Source: Curtobacterium sp. VKM Ac-2865 | Lineage (GTDB): Bacteria > Actinomycetota > Actinomycetes > Actinomycetales > Microbacteriaceae | Length of the DNA stretch: 64,000 bases | Direction: 5' to 3' | Assembly (NCBI RefSeq): GCF_015350905.1 | Contig: NZ_JADKRZ010000003.1 | Span: 364,311-428,310 of the forward strand | Shown: in pieces, positions 18,225 through 29,235 of the stretch | How the letters are laid out: each line of letters starts with the position of its first letter | Numbering within the stretch: position 1 is the stretch's first letter | Translations under genes and position numbers: made by a program | Notes under the pieces: generated by a model | What the model saw: the letters and a program-made list of their open reading frames with translations, nothing else | Database searches by the model: none | What the model was told of the DNA's origin: nothing

Positions 18225-19740
18225 CGGACTCAAGGTCGACTTCGCGGAGATCGACCGCATGGTGACGGGGCTGACCAACCTCAACGCCTACGCGTTGCCG
18301 CTCGTGCCGAAGGTGGGGGCGTTGTCGGCTGACGGCGACCTGCTCGCCTCGGCGATCCTGTCGCCGGGGACGGCCGTCGCCGCCGAGGGCGCGGTGCTCA
18401 GCGCATCGGCGCAGCTCGGCGTGACGATGGTGACGACCGAGGCCTTGGTGCTGATCACCGGCTCGATCGTGAAGGTCTACGAGGCTGCGGAGACGGCAAT
18501 CGCTGCCGCTGCTGCTGCGATCGAAGCCAAGGTCGCAGAGGCTGTGGTGGTCACGGCTCGGGTGGTGACGGACGTCGTCCTCGGCGTGCAGACGGTCGTC
18601 TACACCGTCACCGCGGTCACGGCGATCGTCAAGCAGGCCATCGACACCGGACTGGTCAGCGACATCGCGGGGATCGCCGGGCAGTCGATGCAGGAAGCCC
18701 TCCGGACCGCGATGGACGGCAACGGCACACTCGCGCAGCGCCTCGTCGTGTTCGCCACCGCCACCGGCAACAACTTCGGTGACAACTTCATGGCGGCGCT
18801 GCCGGCGCTCAGCCCGAAGATCGTGCAGGTGGAGCAGAACGCCCTCGGAGACCTGCGGGGCTCGGGGACGTACAACGACCTGCTCAGCACGCTCATCGCC
18901 GACGGGCATCGCTTCGGGCTCTTCGACGACGGAACGTCGTCGATCGTCGACCAGGCCATCGACCCGGACAAGCTGGCAGATCGTCGCGACACCGCGCTGG
19001 CCGCGAGCATCGCCCAGACCGGGCAGTCACTGAAGACCGACGCCGACGGCAACATCATCCCGACCAACGTCAGCTCGTTGTTCGCCAGCTCGAGCCAGAT
19101 CGACAACATGGGGCAGGACGACTTCGCGAACGTCCGTATCTTCAAGACCGTCGGTGAGGACGGCGTCACCCGGTACACCGTGCAGATCCCGAGTACGCAG
19201 AGTTGGGATCCCGCTGCGGGGGAGGCACCGAACGACCTCACCTCTGACGTGATGGCGATGCGGTACGGCAACAACACTGCGCTGTCCCAGGGGGTCCTGG
19301 ACGCCATGAAGCAGGCCGGCATCACCGATGAACCGGTCATGCTCACCGGCTTCAGCCTGGGCGGCATCACCGCGGGGGCCATCGCGGCCGACCCGCAGGG
19401 CTACAACGTGCAGCAGGTCGTCACTGCCGGGTCGCCGATCGGTGCCATGCACATCCCATCGTCGACGAACGTCGCGGCGTTCGAGTCGACGAAGGACCCC
19501 ATCGCGGCGCTCGACGGAACGCCGAACCCGTCCTCCTGGACGACCGTCGGGGGCGCAGCGCCGACGAAGATCGGCGAAGGTTCCGTCCCGACGATCGCGG
19601 ATGCCCACGACGCCAACCGGTACGCAGTGATGGCCGGCCAGAACCCCACGGTGAACGGAGACGGGGCGATCACTCAGTTCCTCGGCGGAACTGGGAATCA
19701 GACCACCGTCACCGACTACCAAGTCCGGAGAACCAATTGA
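18217..19740 (+). CDS. Probable type VII secreted lipase/esterase effector
   Basis: A 507-residue protein. Residues 1-~150 are long Ala/Val-rich helices, like the export domains of WXG100/LXG substrates. The C-terminal half is an alpha/beta hydrolase: nucleophile elbow GFSLGG with Ser380, and Asp427 (STKDPIAAL) and His464 (ADAHDANRY) placed as expected for a catalytic triad. There is no Sec signal peptide, which fits type VII export. ATG 18217 is used (GGGG upstream; overlap ATGTCTGA with the gene before). It is followed by lipoprotein genes, as for lipase toxins with lipoprotein immunity. Substrate, presumably a lipid, is inferred. Confidence 0.75.
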   Translation: MSDGLKVDFAEIDRMVTGLTNLNAYALPLVPKVGALSADGDLLASAILSPGTAVAAEGAVLSASAQLGVTMVTTEALVLITGSIVKVYEAAETAIAAAAAAIEAKVAEAVVVTARVVTDVVLGVQTVVYTVTAVTAIVKQAIDTGLVSDIAGIAGQSMQEALRTAMDGNGTLAQRLVVFATATGNNFGDNFMAALPALSPKIVQVEQNALGDLRGSGTYNDLLSTLIADGHRFGLFDDGTSSIVDQAIDPDKLADRRDTALAASIAQTGQSLKTDADGNIIPTNVSSLFASSSQIDNMGQDDFANVRIFKTVGEDGVTRYTVQIPSTQSWDPAAGEAPNDLTSDVMAMRYGNNTALSQGVLDAMKQAGITDEPVMLTGFSLGGITAGAIAADPQGYNVQQVVTAGSPIGAMHIPSSTNVAAFESTKDPIAALDGTPNPSSWTTVGGAAPTKIGEGSVPTIADAHDANRYAVMAGQNPTVNGDGAITQFLGGTGNQTTVTDYQVRRTN

Positions 19741-20276
19741 GCTCAGCACGTCGACGATTCGCACTGATCGCTGCGGCCCTCGTCGTGGTGGGAACCGTCG
19801 GAGGGTGCAGCACCGTGGACGATCCAGCCGGTACGGCGAAGCCGTCGAGTTCCAGCGGCCGTGACGGTGGGCAGTCCGTCGCCCAGGCAAAGGCCCAGTT
19901 GAAGTCGATCACCGGACTCAGTGCCACGTCGATCGAGGTCGATGAGACGGTGTCGGGGCTCAACAAGCACCATCAGGTGCTCGTCAAGGCCACTGCAGAC
20001 GCGTCTGCTGACCTCCCGGCGCTCATCGATCACCTGGCGCAGCTCGGCTGGTCCGTGAACCAGGACGAGCCCGACACAGGTGTCTACGTGCGGCTGCAGG
20101 TGTCGCCGCAGCCGGTCATCGGCGACATCGCGAAGCAGAACGGCTGGAAGGACGCCGCCTACTCGACCTCGACCGATCGACTCAAGCAGCTGGTGCTGCT
20201 CCCCGAAGCATCCGTGCGTGCGCGTTTCGGGGCCTGGCCAGGTCCAGTGCCGTCTGCGAGCGACCTGAGCAAGTGA
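19737..20276 (+). CDS. Lipoprotein, candidate immunity protein (copy 1)
   Basis: A 179-residue protein with a short Arg-rich start, a hydrophobic segment (FALIAAALVVVGTVGGC) and a lipobox VGGC, so it should be lipidated on the outer face of the membrane. The mature part ends with a motif shared with the two following sequences: NGWKDAAY, then VLLPEASVRARFGAWPGP. The start is TTG 19737 overlapping the effector stop (TTGA). Position right after a type VII lipase suggests an immunity role. Function inferred from position. Confidence 0.75.
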   Translation: MSSARRRFALIAAALVVVGTVGGCSTVDDPAGTAKPSSSSGRDGGQSVAQAKAQLKSITGLSATSIEVDETVSGLNKHHQVLVKATADASADLPALIDHLAQLGWSVNQDEPDTGVYVRLQVSPQPVIGDIAKQNGWKDAAYSTSTDRLKQLVLLPEASVRARFGAWPGPVPSASDLSK

Positions 20277-20319
20277 TCCGCTGGTCATCCGTCAGCGCCG
20301 AATGCGAAGCGCTGCGTGA

Positions 20320-20592
20320 CCTCGCTCACACCTCGGTGGAGGTGAACCAGGCGCTTTCGAGATCAACACGCAAGGACGCATCTGGGTGGCGAACACGACG
20401 GACATGGCGTTGCCCAGCGGACAACGTGACCTCGTCGTGGGACGCCTGCTCGAGCCGTCGTGGGCTGATGTGCAGTACCGCCAATCGCCGGAGCGTCTGG
20501 CGAGCCTGGTCGTCGTGCCGCGCGCCTCGCTCGAGGCGAAGCGCGGAGCGTGGCCGGGCGCACGGCCTCGAGCGTTCCGCGAGGAGCACTGA
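20320..20592 (+). pseudogene. 5'-truncated paralogue of the lipoprotein gene (copy 2)
   Basis: The frame that opens after the TGA at 20317 reads GAFEINTQGRIWVANTTDMA..., then WADVQYRQSPERLASLVVVP and EAKRGAWPGARP, clearly parallel to the C-terminus of copy 1 (WKDAAY...LVLLP...RARFGAWPGP). No signal peptide or lipobox precedes it; the N-terminal two thirds are missing, and only a GTG at 20386 could start translation. It is best read as a degraded tandem duplicate. It ends directly on the start of copy 3 (TGAATG). Confidence 0.7.
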
Positions 20593-21159
20593 ATGCCTCG
20601 GATGAAGACGCGGCGCGCACGTCCGCCGATCCGTGTTCGCCGGATCGGGCGCGGCATGGCCGGGATCGTGGCCCTGGTGACCGTCGTCGTGCTCCGCGGG
20701 TGTGCATCGTCGCCACCAGTCGGCGACACGACCCACGCTGTCAAACGGGCGACCAAGCAGATCGCCGCGCTGCCCGACGTGAGGACTGCAGCGGTCACCA
20801 TCGAGACGACGACCGACGGAACGACGAAGCGTCATGCTGTGGCTGTCGACATCGGAGCGCCGGAGTTGGGCAGTTCGCGGGCTCGCGTCGCGGACCTCAT
20901 CGGAAGAGTGCTGCCCGTGGCGTGGTCTGTCGATGGAACTCGCCCTGACGGCGGTGTGGTCCTTCGACTCCACACGTCGCCACAGCTGCCCATCGGGCCG
21001 ATTGCGGAGCAGGCGGGTTGGGAGGACGTGGGGTACCCGTCCGACCCGGCACTGTTGCAGAAGGTCGGCTTCCAAGCGACGTTCGCCGCGGAGAAGCTCG
21101 ACGAACAGCTCGGGCGATGGCCACTTCACGGGTTCCCGACGTCGCCCGCCCGCGGCTGA
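20593..21159 (+). CDS. Lipoprotein-like paralogue (copy 3)
   Basis: A 188-residue protein with an Arg-rich N-terminus, a hydrophobic stretch (MAGIVALVTVVVLRGC) and a cysteine in lipobox position, though the Arg at -2 (LRGC) is unusual and might weaken lipidation. The C-terminal half resembles copy 1: VVLRLHTSPQLPIGPIAEQAGWEDVGY against VYVRLQVSPQPVIGDIAKQNGWKDAAY, compared piecewise. ATG 20593 follows the preceding stop. It converges on recQ with only 3 nt between stops. Confidence 0.7.
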   Translation: MPRMKTRRARPPIRVRRIGRGMAGIVALVTVVVLRGCASSPPVGDTTHAVKRATKQIAALPDVRTAAVTIETTTDGTTKRHAVAVDIGAPELGSSRARVADLIGRVLPVAWSVDGTRPDGGVVLRLHTSPQLPIGPIAEQAGWEDVGYPSDPALLQKVGFQATFAAEKLDEQLGRWPLHGFPTSPARG

Positions 21160-21162
21160 GGG

Positions 21163-23373
21163 TCAGGCGACCGTGGCCAGCGCGAACGGCAGCACGGCAG
21201 AGGCCCCCGCACGGCGGAGTTCTCGCCCTGCGACCGTCATCGTCCAGCGGCTGTCGACGAGGTCGTCCACGAGCAGCACCGGCCCCTGGTGGGACTGCAG
21301 CGCCGCCCCGAGTTCCGGTCCGACCGTGAAGGTGTCCCACACGCCACTCAGGCGGTAGGCGCTGTTCGTCGCGCCGTCCCCTCGCGGCACGCCACCGTCG
21401 CGGTCGAGCGAGCCGAGGAACTCGAGCTTGCCGATCGACGACAGTGCCGACGCCAGGGACGCGACGAGCTGCGGCCGCGACCGCGATGACATCGCGACGA
21501 CGCCGGTCGGACGGGCTTCCCACGGCCAGTCGCGCAGCGCACGGATGCAGCCGTCCAGGAGCTCCCGGGACACGGGTGCGTCTGGCACCCCGGTGGCGAA
21601 CAGGGCGCGCAGGGGACCGCCCCAGCCGAGGTCGGTCAGCCGCGCGACAGCACGACCAGGAGCGACGACCTCGCCCGGGCTGAGCTTGCCGCGCACGGGG
21701 ACGTCCAACGCTGACATGCCGGACGGCCACTGGGCTCGCGGTGCGATCTCCACGCCGACCTGGTCGAGCGCCGAGGACGCACCCTCGGCGGCAGCGCCCG
21801 GCACGTCGGTGGGGTACCAGACTCCCGCGCAGTTGTCGCAGCGCCCGCAGGGCTCCGCAGAGGGGTCGTCGAGGTCCTGCTGCAGGAGTTGCATCCGGCA
21901 GGCGTCGGTCGACTCGTAATCGAGCATCGAGGCGGCCTCGGCGGCGCGGGCAGCGGCGACGCGGGCGTAGCGGGCCTCGTCGTACTCCCACGGCTGCCCG
22001 GTCGACACCCAGCCGCCGGTGACACGGCGGACGGCGCCGTCGACGTCGAGCACCTTGAGCAGGAGCTCGAGGGTGGAGCGCTTGATGTCGACGAGGCCCT
22101 CGAGCGCCACGGTCGACATCGCGGACTCGGTGGAGAGGGCGTCGAGCACCGCGGTCGCACGGGACTGGGTGGGCATCGAGGCGCTGGCGAAGTACTGCCA
22201 GATCTCGCGGTCCTCGCGCCCCGGCAGCAGCATCACGTCGGCGTTGTCCGTCGCACGGCCTGCGCGACCGATCTGCTGGTAGTAGGCGACGGGGGAGGAG
22301 GGTGCCCCGACGTGCACGACGAACCCCAGGTCGGGCTTGTCGAAGCCCATCCCGAGCGCACTCGTGGCGACGAGGGCCTTCAGCTCGTTGTTCTTGAGCT
22401 GCTGCTCGAGCTGTTCACGTTCGTCGGTGTCCGTCCGCCCCGTGTAGGCGCGCACCGCGTGGCCGCTCTCACGGAGCAGTCGCGCGATGTCCTCGGCCGC
22501 GGAGACCGTCAGCGTGTAGATGATGCCGCTGCCGGGCAGGTCGCCGAGGTGTGCCAGGAGCCAGCCAAGTCGAGCCCGGGCGTCGGGCAGCGTCAGCACG
22601 CCGAGGCGCAGCGACGCCCGAGCGAGCGAACCACGGATGGTGAACACCGGGTCGGCGGGGCCGGCGGTGAGCTGCTCGGCGACGTCCTCCACCACGCGTT
22701 CGTTCGCGGTCGCAGTGGTGGCCAGCACCGGGACACCGTGCGGCAGGGAGCGGATGAGTTCGGCGAGCCGGCGGTAGTCGGGTCGGAAGTCGTGGCCCCA
22801 GTCGGAGATGCAGTGGGCCTCGTCCACGACGAGCATCCCCATCCGGGCGATGAGTGCCGGCATCTGCTCGTCGCGGAACTTCGGGTTGTTCAGTCGCTCG
22901 GGGGAGACGAGGAGCACGTCGACCTCGTCCCGCGCCAGCTTCGCCTGGGTCTCCGACCACTCGTGCGCGTTGGCCGAGTTGATCGACACGGCCCGGACGC
23001 CGGCCCGCGCCGCGGCCGCGACCTGGTCCCGCATGAGGGCCAGGAGCGGCGACACCAGCACCGTCGGACCACCGCCACGGCGGCGGAGCAGCAGGGTCGC
23101 GAGGAAGTAGACCGCCGACTTGCCCCACCCGGTGCGCTGCACGACGAGCGCGCGTTGGCGGTGCTCGACCAGGGCCGAGATGGCCTCCAGCTGCCCGGGG
23201 TGGAAGACCGCATCGGGGCGTCCGGTCAGGGCGAAGAGGGCTTCACGCGCTTCCGTCGCGAGCTCGGCCGACGGCGGAGCCGTGGGCTCCGCCGCGCCCA
23301 GCGCGGACGTCGGCGGAGCAGCGACGGACGCAGACGGGACTGACGGTCCGGAGCCGAGCACAGGAGAGGACAT
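21163..23373 (-). CDS. RecQ-family DNA helicase with C-terminal phosphoribosyltransferase-like domain
   Basis: A 736-residue superfamily 2 helicase. Seen in order: an Ala/Pro-rich 35-residue start, FHPGQLEAI (Q-motif region), Walker A RTGWGKSAVYF, VVDEAHCISDWGHDFRPDYR (DEAH and aromatic loop), the second RecA lobe with IGRAGR, and a zinc-binding set CGRCDNC near residue 490. The last ~40 residues (GPVLLVDDLVDSRWTM) match the PRPP-binding loop of type I phosphoribosyltransferases. I know of actinobacterial RecQ-like proteins with such a tail; its role is unknown. There is no HRDC domain. A CAGCAT sits 6 nt upstream of the ATG. Confidence 0.88.
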   Translation of the reverse strand: MSSPVLGSGPSVPSASVAAPPTSALGAAEPTAPPSAELATEAREALFALTGRPDAVFHPGQLEAISALVEHRQRALVVQRTGWGKSAVYFLATLLLRRRGGGPTVLVSPLLALMRDQVAAAARAGVRAVSINSANAHEWSETQAKLARDEVDVLLVSPERLNNPKFRDEQMPALIARMGMLVVDEAHCISDWGHDFRPDYRRLAELIRSLPHGVPVLATTATANERVVEDVAEQLTAGPADPVFTIRGSLARASLRLGVLTLPDARARLGWLLAHLGDLPGSGIIYTLTVSAAEDIARLLRESGHAVRAYTGRTDTDEREQLEQQLKNNELKALVATSALGMGFDKPDLGFVVHVGAPSSPVAYYQQIGRAGRATDNADVMLLPGREDREIWQYFASASMPTQSRATAVLDALSTESAMSTVALEGLVDIKRSTLELLLKVLDVDGAVRRVTGGWVSTGQPWEYDEARYARVAAARAAEAASMLDYESTDACRMQLLQQDLDDPSAEPCGRCDNCAGVWYPTDVPGAAAEGASSALDQVGVEIAPRAQWPSGMSALDVPVRGKLSPGEVVAPGRAVARLTDLGWGGPLRALFATGVPDAPVSRELLDGCIRALRDWPWEARPTGVVAMSSRSRPQLVASLASALSSIGKLEFLGSLDRDGGVPRGDGATNSAYRLSGVWDTFTVGPELGAALQSHQGPVLLVDDLVDSRWTMTVAGRELRRAGASAVLPFALATVA

Positions 23374-23483
23374 GCCCCCATGCTGTCAGCACCGACCGAC
23401 GGTCCGTGCCCCGAGCCTCCAACCTGTGGACAGACCGGAGGATGTGGAGAGCGAACCGGTCGGGAACGGCCCGACCATCCCCG

Positions 23484-24956
23484 CTACTGGTACGTGACCA
23501 GCGACGGCGTCGGCGTCACCTGCGACATCGTCTCGGACGGCGACAGCATGGGCGTGTCCTCGTCGATGAAGTTCTTCCAGCCCCAGTGGATGCCCTCGGG
23601 CGCGTCGACGTGGAGCGCCTTCCACGTCGCCTGCTTGTCCGGCTGGGACCCCTGCCCGTCGTCGTGCACGAGCATGTCGAGCTCCGGGTGCGACTGCAGC
23701 GACGAGCGGTCCTGGATCATCGACAGCCGGAACTGGTGCAGGACGAGGGCCTTCGGTGGCAGGTCCTCCGATCGAACGAGGTCGGCCAGCCACGTGGACA
23801 CCTCGTTCACCTCGGCGGCGCTCACCGACCCGATCTGCTTGAGCGGGACCTGGTCCGGTCCGAGTCGCCATTCGGGGTCGAGCGCGAGCCACACTCCTGG
23901 GCGCTTCAGCAGCGACTCGTAGCGCTTCGCCTGCGACAGGAAGTCCGAGCGCCCGGGCTGCAGGTCGATGACCACCGGCATGCCCGCGTCGTGCGCCGCG
24001 TCGACGTAGGGCTCGAGCGTCGACACCGGCAGCTCGGTCGAGTAGTCGCCGTCGGCACCCGCGTCACCGGCGGCGACCGTCGCGATCAGCTCGAACGCGG
24101 GCGACACCGGTTCCTCGGTCAGACCGTCATACGTCGCCGCGAGGTCGCGCACCCTCGTCACCGATGCTGCAGGGTCCTGCTCGCCGAGCACTCCGAGCAC
24201 CGGCGCTCCCGGAGCGCCGTACATCGCGACGTACCGGTGGCCGTCGAACGGGCGCTGACCGCCGTGCGGCAGCTGCCAGCCGTTCGCTGCCGCACGGACG
24301 GTCCACCGCGGGTCTCCGAGGCCCGCGAACGCCGCACCCACCAGGACCGTCGACGCGTCCTCGTGCTCGTGCAGCGCGCGGATCACGTCCGGTGCGGCGG
24401 CCGGGTCGGTCACGCCCTCCGGCATGGTCACCACCGTCGCGCCCGCCGCCTTCGCCGTCCCGACGACGGCAGCGTCGTCCGACGCGTCCGCCACCAGCAC
24501 GGTCGCCGGCCGGGAGGCTCGGGGTGCGTCCGCCTCGCCGGTCTCCTCCGACGCGGACCGCTTCTCGACCGACGTGTCGATGTGCACGGTGCCGACGGTG
24601 CGGTACCAGCTCGCGTCGAGGCGCTCCAGCTCGTGCGCCACTGCCCGGCGCCGCTCGGCGTCCACGAGCAGCACCGGGACGTGGGCGCTGCGCGCGGCGC
24701 TCGCCGCCTCCCGGATCGACCGGGCGTCGTCAGCGGGGGCGAGGACTGCGCCCGGCGCCGAGGCGAACAGCGCACGACTCGCCCGGATCGCTCGTTCGGC
24801 GGGATCCCGCTGCGTCGCCACGGTGACCGCGTCGGCGGAGGCCTTCGTCAGGGTCGCGGGAGTCTCGGACGGTGCTGCCCCGGTGCAGCCGGCCGCCCCC
24901 AGGAGGAGTCCTGCAGCAGCGAGCACGACGACGGAACGGGTGGAACGGGAACGCAT
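23484..24956 (-). CDS. Large lipoprotein of unknown function
   Basis: A 490-residue protein with a textbook lipoprotein signal (VVVLAAAGLLLGAAGC, lipobox GAAGC). The middle (residues ~50-250) has repeated short alpha/beta units (VLAPADDARSIREAASAAR, VLVADASDDAAVV, TVVTMPEGV), resembling cell-wall-binding-repeat-2 type domains. The C-terminal part (PVVIDLQPGRSDFL, WLALDPEWRLGPDQV) resembles a TIM-barrel hydrolase-like module with several acidic residues at strand ends. No family is assigned with certainty. It is monocistronic, divergent from the tRNA. Confidence 0.75.
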   Translation of the reverse strand: MRSRSTRSVVVLAAAGLLLGAAGCTGAAPSETPATLTKASADAVTVATQRDPAERAIRASRALFASAPGAVLAPADDARSIREAASAARSAHVPVLLVDAERRRAVAHELERLDASWYRTVGTVHIDTSVEKRSASEETGEADAPRASRPATVLVADASDDAAVVGTAKAAGATVVTMPEGVTDPAAAPDVIRALHEHEDASTVLVGAAFAGLGDPRWTVRAAANGWQLPHGGQRPFDGHRYVAMYGAPGAPVLGVLGEQDPAASVTRVRDLAATYDGLTEEPVSPAFELIATVAAGDAGADGDYSTELPVSTLEPYVDAAHDAGMPVVIDLQPGRSDFLSQAKRYESLLKRPGVWLALDPEWRLGPDQVPLKQIGSVSAAEVNEVSTWLADLVRSEDLPPKALVLHQFRLSMIQDRSSLQSHPELDMLVHDDGQGSQPDKQATWKALHVDAPEGIHWGWKNFIDEDTPMLSPSETMSQVTPTPSLVTYQ

Positions 24957-24962
24957 CGGGCC

Positions 24963-24968
24963 ACCCTA
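24963..24968 (-). promoter_or_regulatory. -10 element of the lipoprotein gene (leaderless)
   Basis: On the minus strand TAGGGT ends 6 nt before the ATG at 24956. Confidence 0.5.
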
Positions 24969-25025
24969 GGGGAGCCGCGCTGGACAGGTCGAACCGGGGT
25001 GGCGCGGCGAGGGCTCGTCGTCCGC

Positions 25026-25031
25026 TATGCT
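25026..25031 (+). promoter_or_regulatory. Possible -10 element for tRNA-Pro
   Basis: TATGCT about 73 nt upstream of the mature tRNA. No convincing -35 is seen. Confidence 0.35.
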
Positions 25032-25103
25032 TGTCGGGCTGCTCCGCGCTCGGTCGGGTGCGGGTGGCGGAGTCCCTCGGGACTCCGAGTTCTCCGGAAC
25101 TCG

Positions 25104-25177
<74 letters not shown>

Positions 25178-25182
25178 CCGAC

Positions 25183-25216
25183 AAGCCCCGACGGAACCAC
25201 GGTCCCGTCGGGGCTT
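25183..25216 (+). terminator. Terminator after tRNA-Pro
   Basis: A 12-bp perfect stem (AAGCCCCGACGG with CCGTCGGGGCTT) with a 10-nt loop, followed by TCTC, directly behind the tRNA. Confidence 0.85.
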
Positions 25217-25308
25217 CTCACGTTCTCGGGACCGCTCGTCGTCCGGCCGTGCCAACCGCTCGTCGAGCGAGGACGATGGGTCGCACCGCACTCAGGAGAT
25301 GATGCGTC

Positions 25309-25653
25309 ATGCAGTTCCTCGTCAACGTGATCGACGACGGCCAAGCCGACGCCGCCGGCCGGACCCACTCCGCCACCGCTGCTGAAGCCGAGGCGGTGCA
25401 GGCCCTGAACGACCGCCTCCGAGCGGACGGCCGGTGGCTGTTCGCCGGCGGACTCGCCGCGCCCACCGACAGCGTCGTCGCCGATGCCCGCGGTGGGGAC
25501 GCGGTCGTCACCGCGGGACCGGTCGTCGACGCGGCCGAGTACGTCGCGGGGTTCTGGGTGCTCGAGCTCGCGGACATCGAGACGGCACGGGCGGTCGCTG
25601 CCGAGGCCTCCAGCGCCTGCAACCGGAAGATCGAGCTGCGCCCGCTGCTGTGA
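25309..25653 (+). CDS. YciI-related (DGPF-type) protein
   Basis: A 114-residue single-domain protein with the ferredoxin-like pattern of the YCII family: strand MQFLVNVIDD, helix 'EAEAVQALNDRLRADGRWLFAGGL', central 'DAVVTAGPVVDAAEYVAGFWVLELADIE' (family form VTDGPFxExKExxGGFxxhE) and 'AVAAEASSACNRKIELRPLL'. Described relatives are small dimeric enzymes or partners of ECF sigma factors; no sigma gene lies here. AGGAG precedes ATG 25309. Confidence 0.8.
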   Translation: MQFLVNVIDDGQADAAGRTHSATAAEAEAVQALNDRLRADGRWLFAGGLAAPTDSVVADARGGDAVVTAGPVVDAAEYVAGFWVLELADIETARAVAAEASSACNRKIELRPLL

Positions 25654-25747
25654 AGTGCCCGAGCAGCGTCAGACCCGGCGTGACGATCATCGGAGTCGTC
25701 GCGTCCCGTTCACGGGCGCGGCATCCCGTGCCCGGACAGGAGACACC

Positions 25748-26164
25748 ATGAGCACCACCGACCACGACGACACCACGACCAGCCGGCCGTCCTTCCGCGA
25801 CACCGTCACCGCGGGTCTGGCGCAGAAGGCACTGGAACCGGTGCTGCGTGCCGTGCGGGACGAGATCGCGTCTGCTCGACGGGAGATCAGCGAGCGGGCG
25901 ACAAGTGCGAAGGCGGGGCTGCTGCTCACGGGCGTGGCGGTCGGGTTCGCGCTGACGACCCTCGTCGTGCTGGCGGGCTTCGTCGTCGCGCTCCTGGCGC
26001 TGGTGCTGCCGGTGTGGGCGGCGGCGGGCATCACGTTCGCTGTGTTCGCGATCGTGACCGCGGTGCTGCTCGTCCTCGGGCTGCGCGGCATCCGCCGTGG
26101 TGTCCCGCCCGTGCCGTCCGACACGCTGCGCGCGGCGAAGGACCGCCTGACCGACCGCTCGTAG
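25748..26164 (+). CDS. Putative holin-X / phage-holin-family membrane protein
   Basis: A 138-residue protein with an N-terminal hydrophilic helix and two adjacent membrane helices (AGLLLTGVAVGFALTTLVVLAGFVV and WAAAGITFAVFAIVTAVLLVLGL in pieces), the layout of actinobacterial holin-superfamily proteins that are chromosomal and not phage-linked. ATG 25748 follows ACAGGAGAC. No phage gene is nearby. Real function unknown. Confidence 0.75.
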   Translation: MSTTDHDDTTTSRPSFRDTVTAGLAQKALEPVLRAVRDEIASARREISERATSAKAGLLLTGVAVGFALTTLVVLAGFVVALLALVLPVWAAAGITFAVFAIVTAVLLVLGLRGIRRGVPPVPSDTLRAAKDRLTDRS

Positions 26165-26305
26165 CGGCGACAGGGTCGACGGCGAGCTGACGAATCCGGT
26201 CGGCGTCGTGCGGGTTCTGCGAACCGGATCCGTCACGCGTCGATTCGGGAACCTCGGTCCCGGCGAGCAGCCCGGTACGGTGGAGGTCTCTCGGGGGGAA
26301 CAGAC

Positions 26306-26611
26306 ATGGCCGACGGCAACGACCAGCACGACCAGGGCCCGCGCAGCATCGGCGAACAGCGGGTCGCCGCGTGGATCGGCGGCGTCATCGGGATCGTCGT
26401 CGCGATCGACGTGGTCTACCTGCTCGGGCACGCCATCGACGCCGGTGCGTCGGGCGAGTTCGCCTTCGGCCTCGCGATCCTGGGCGTCCCGCTCGCGGTC
26501 GTCACGCTCTTCGTCTGCGGACTGCTGACTCGGCGCTACCGGGGGTTCCTGGTGAGCGTCGGGTTCGCGCTCCTGGTCTCGCCGTTCGTCGGCCTCGCCC
26601 TGAACACCTGA
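26306..26611 (+). CDS. Small three-helix membrane protein
   Basis: A 101-residue protein. Three hydrophobic segments are seen (AAWIGGVIGIVVAIDVVYLL, FGLAILGVPLAVVTLFVCGL, FLVSVGFALLVSPFVGLAL) with a short acidic start. A TACGGT -10 lies at 26276-26281 and a GGGGGGAA ribosome site precedes the ATG. Family not recognised. Confidence 0.7.
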   Translation: MADGNDQHDQGPRSIGEQRVAAWIGGVIGIVVAIDVVYLLGHAIDAGASGEFAFGLAILGVPLAVVTLFVCGLLTRRYRGFLVSVGFALLVSPFVGLALNT

Positions 26612-26642
26612 CGCGCAACCGACCGACGAACGGCAGTGCCGG

Positions 26643-29144
<2,502 letters not shown>

Positions 29145-29183
29145 CCCCTCGAGACTAGGCGCGCGCACCGGACGCGGCGACCA

Positions 29184-29229
29184 CCGGACGGGGGGCTCGT
29201 GGCGGCGCCGCCCCGAGCCTCCCGGCCGG
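29184..29229. terminator. Hairpin downstream of the alpha/beta hydrolase gene
   Basis: A 16-bp near-perfect stem (one mismatch, one G-U pair) whose loop side shares GGCTCGTGGCGGCGCCGC with the hairpin at 11764-11805. It lies between the hydrolase stop and the uvrA-like promoter. Confidence 0.65.
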
Positions 29230-29235
29230 GACAGC

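Noticed and set aside
23374..23483. A small gene between the RecQ-like gene and the large lipoprotein gene
   Set aside because: The 110-nt gap contains no frame with a start, ribosome site and coding-like composition.
25748..26164. Prophage remnant suggested by the holin-like protein
   Set aside because: No other phage genes nearby; proteins of this type are ordinary chromosomal genes in actinobacteria.
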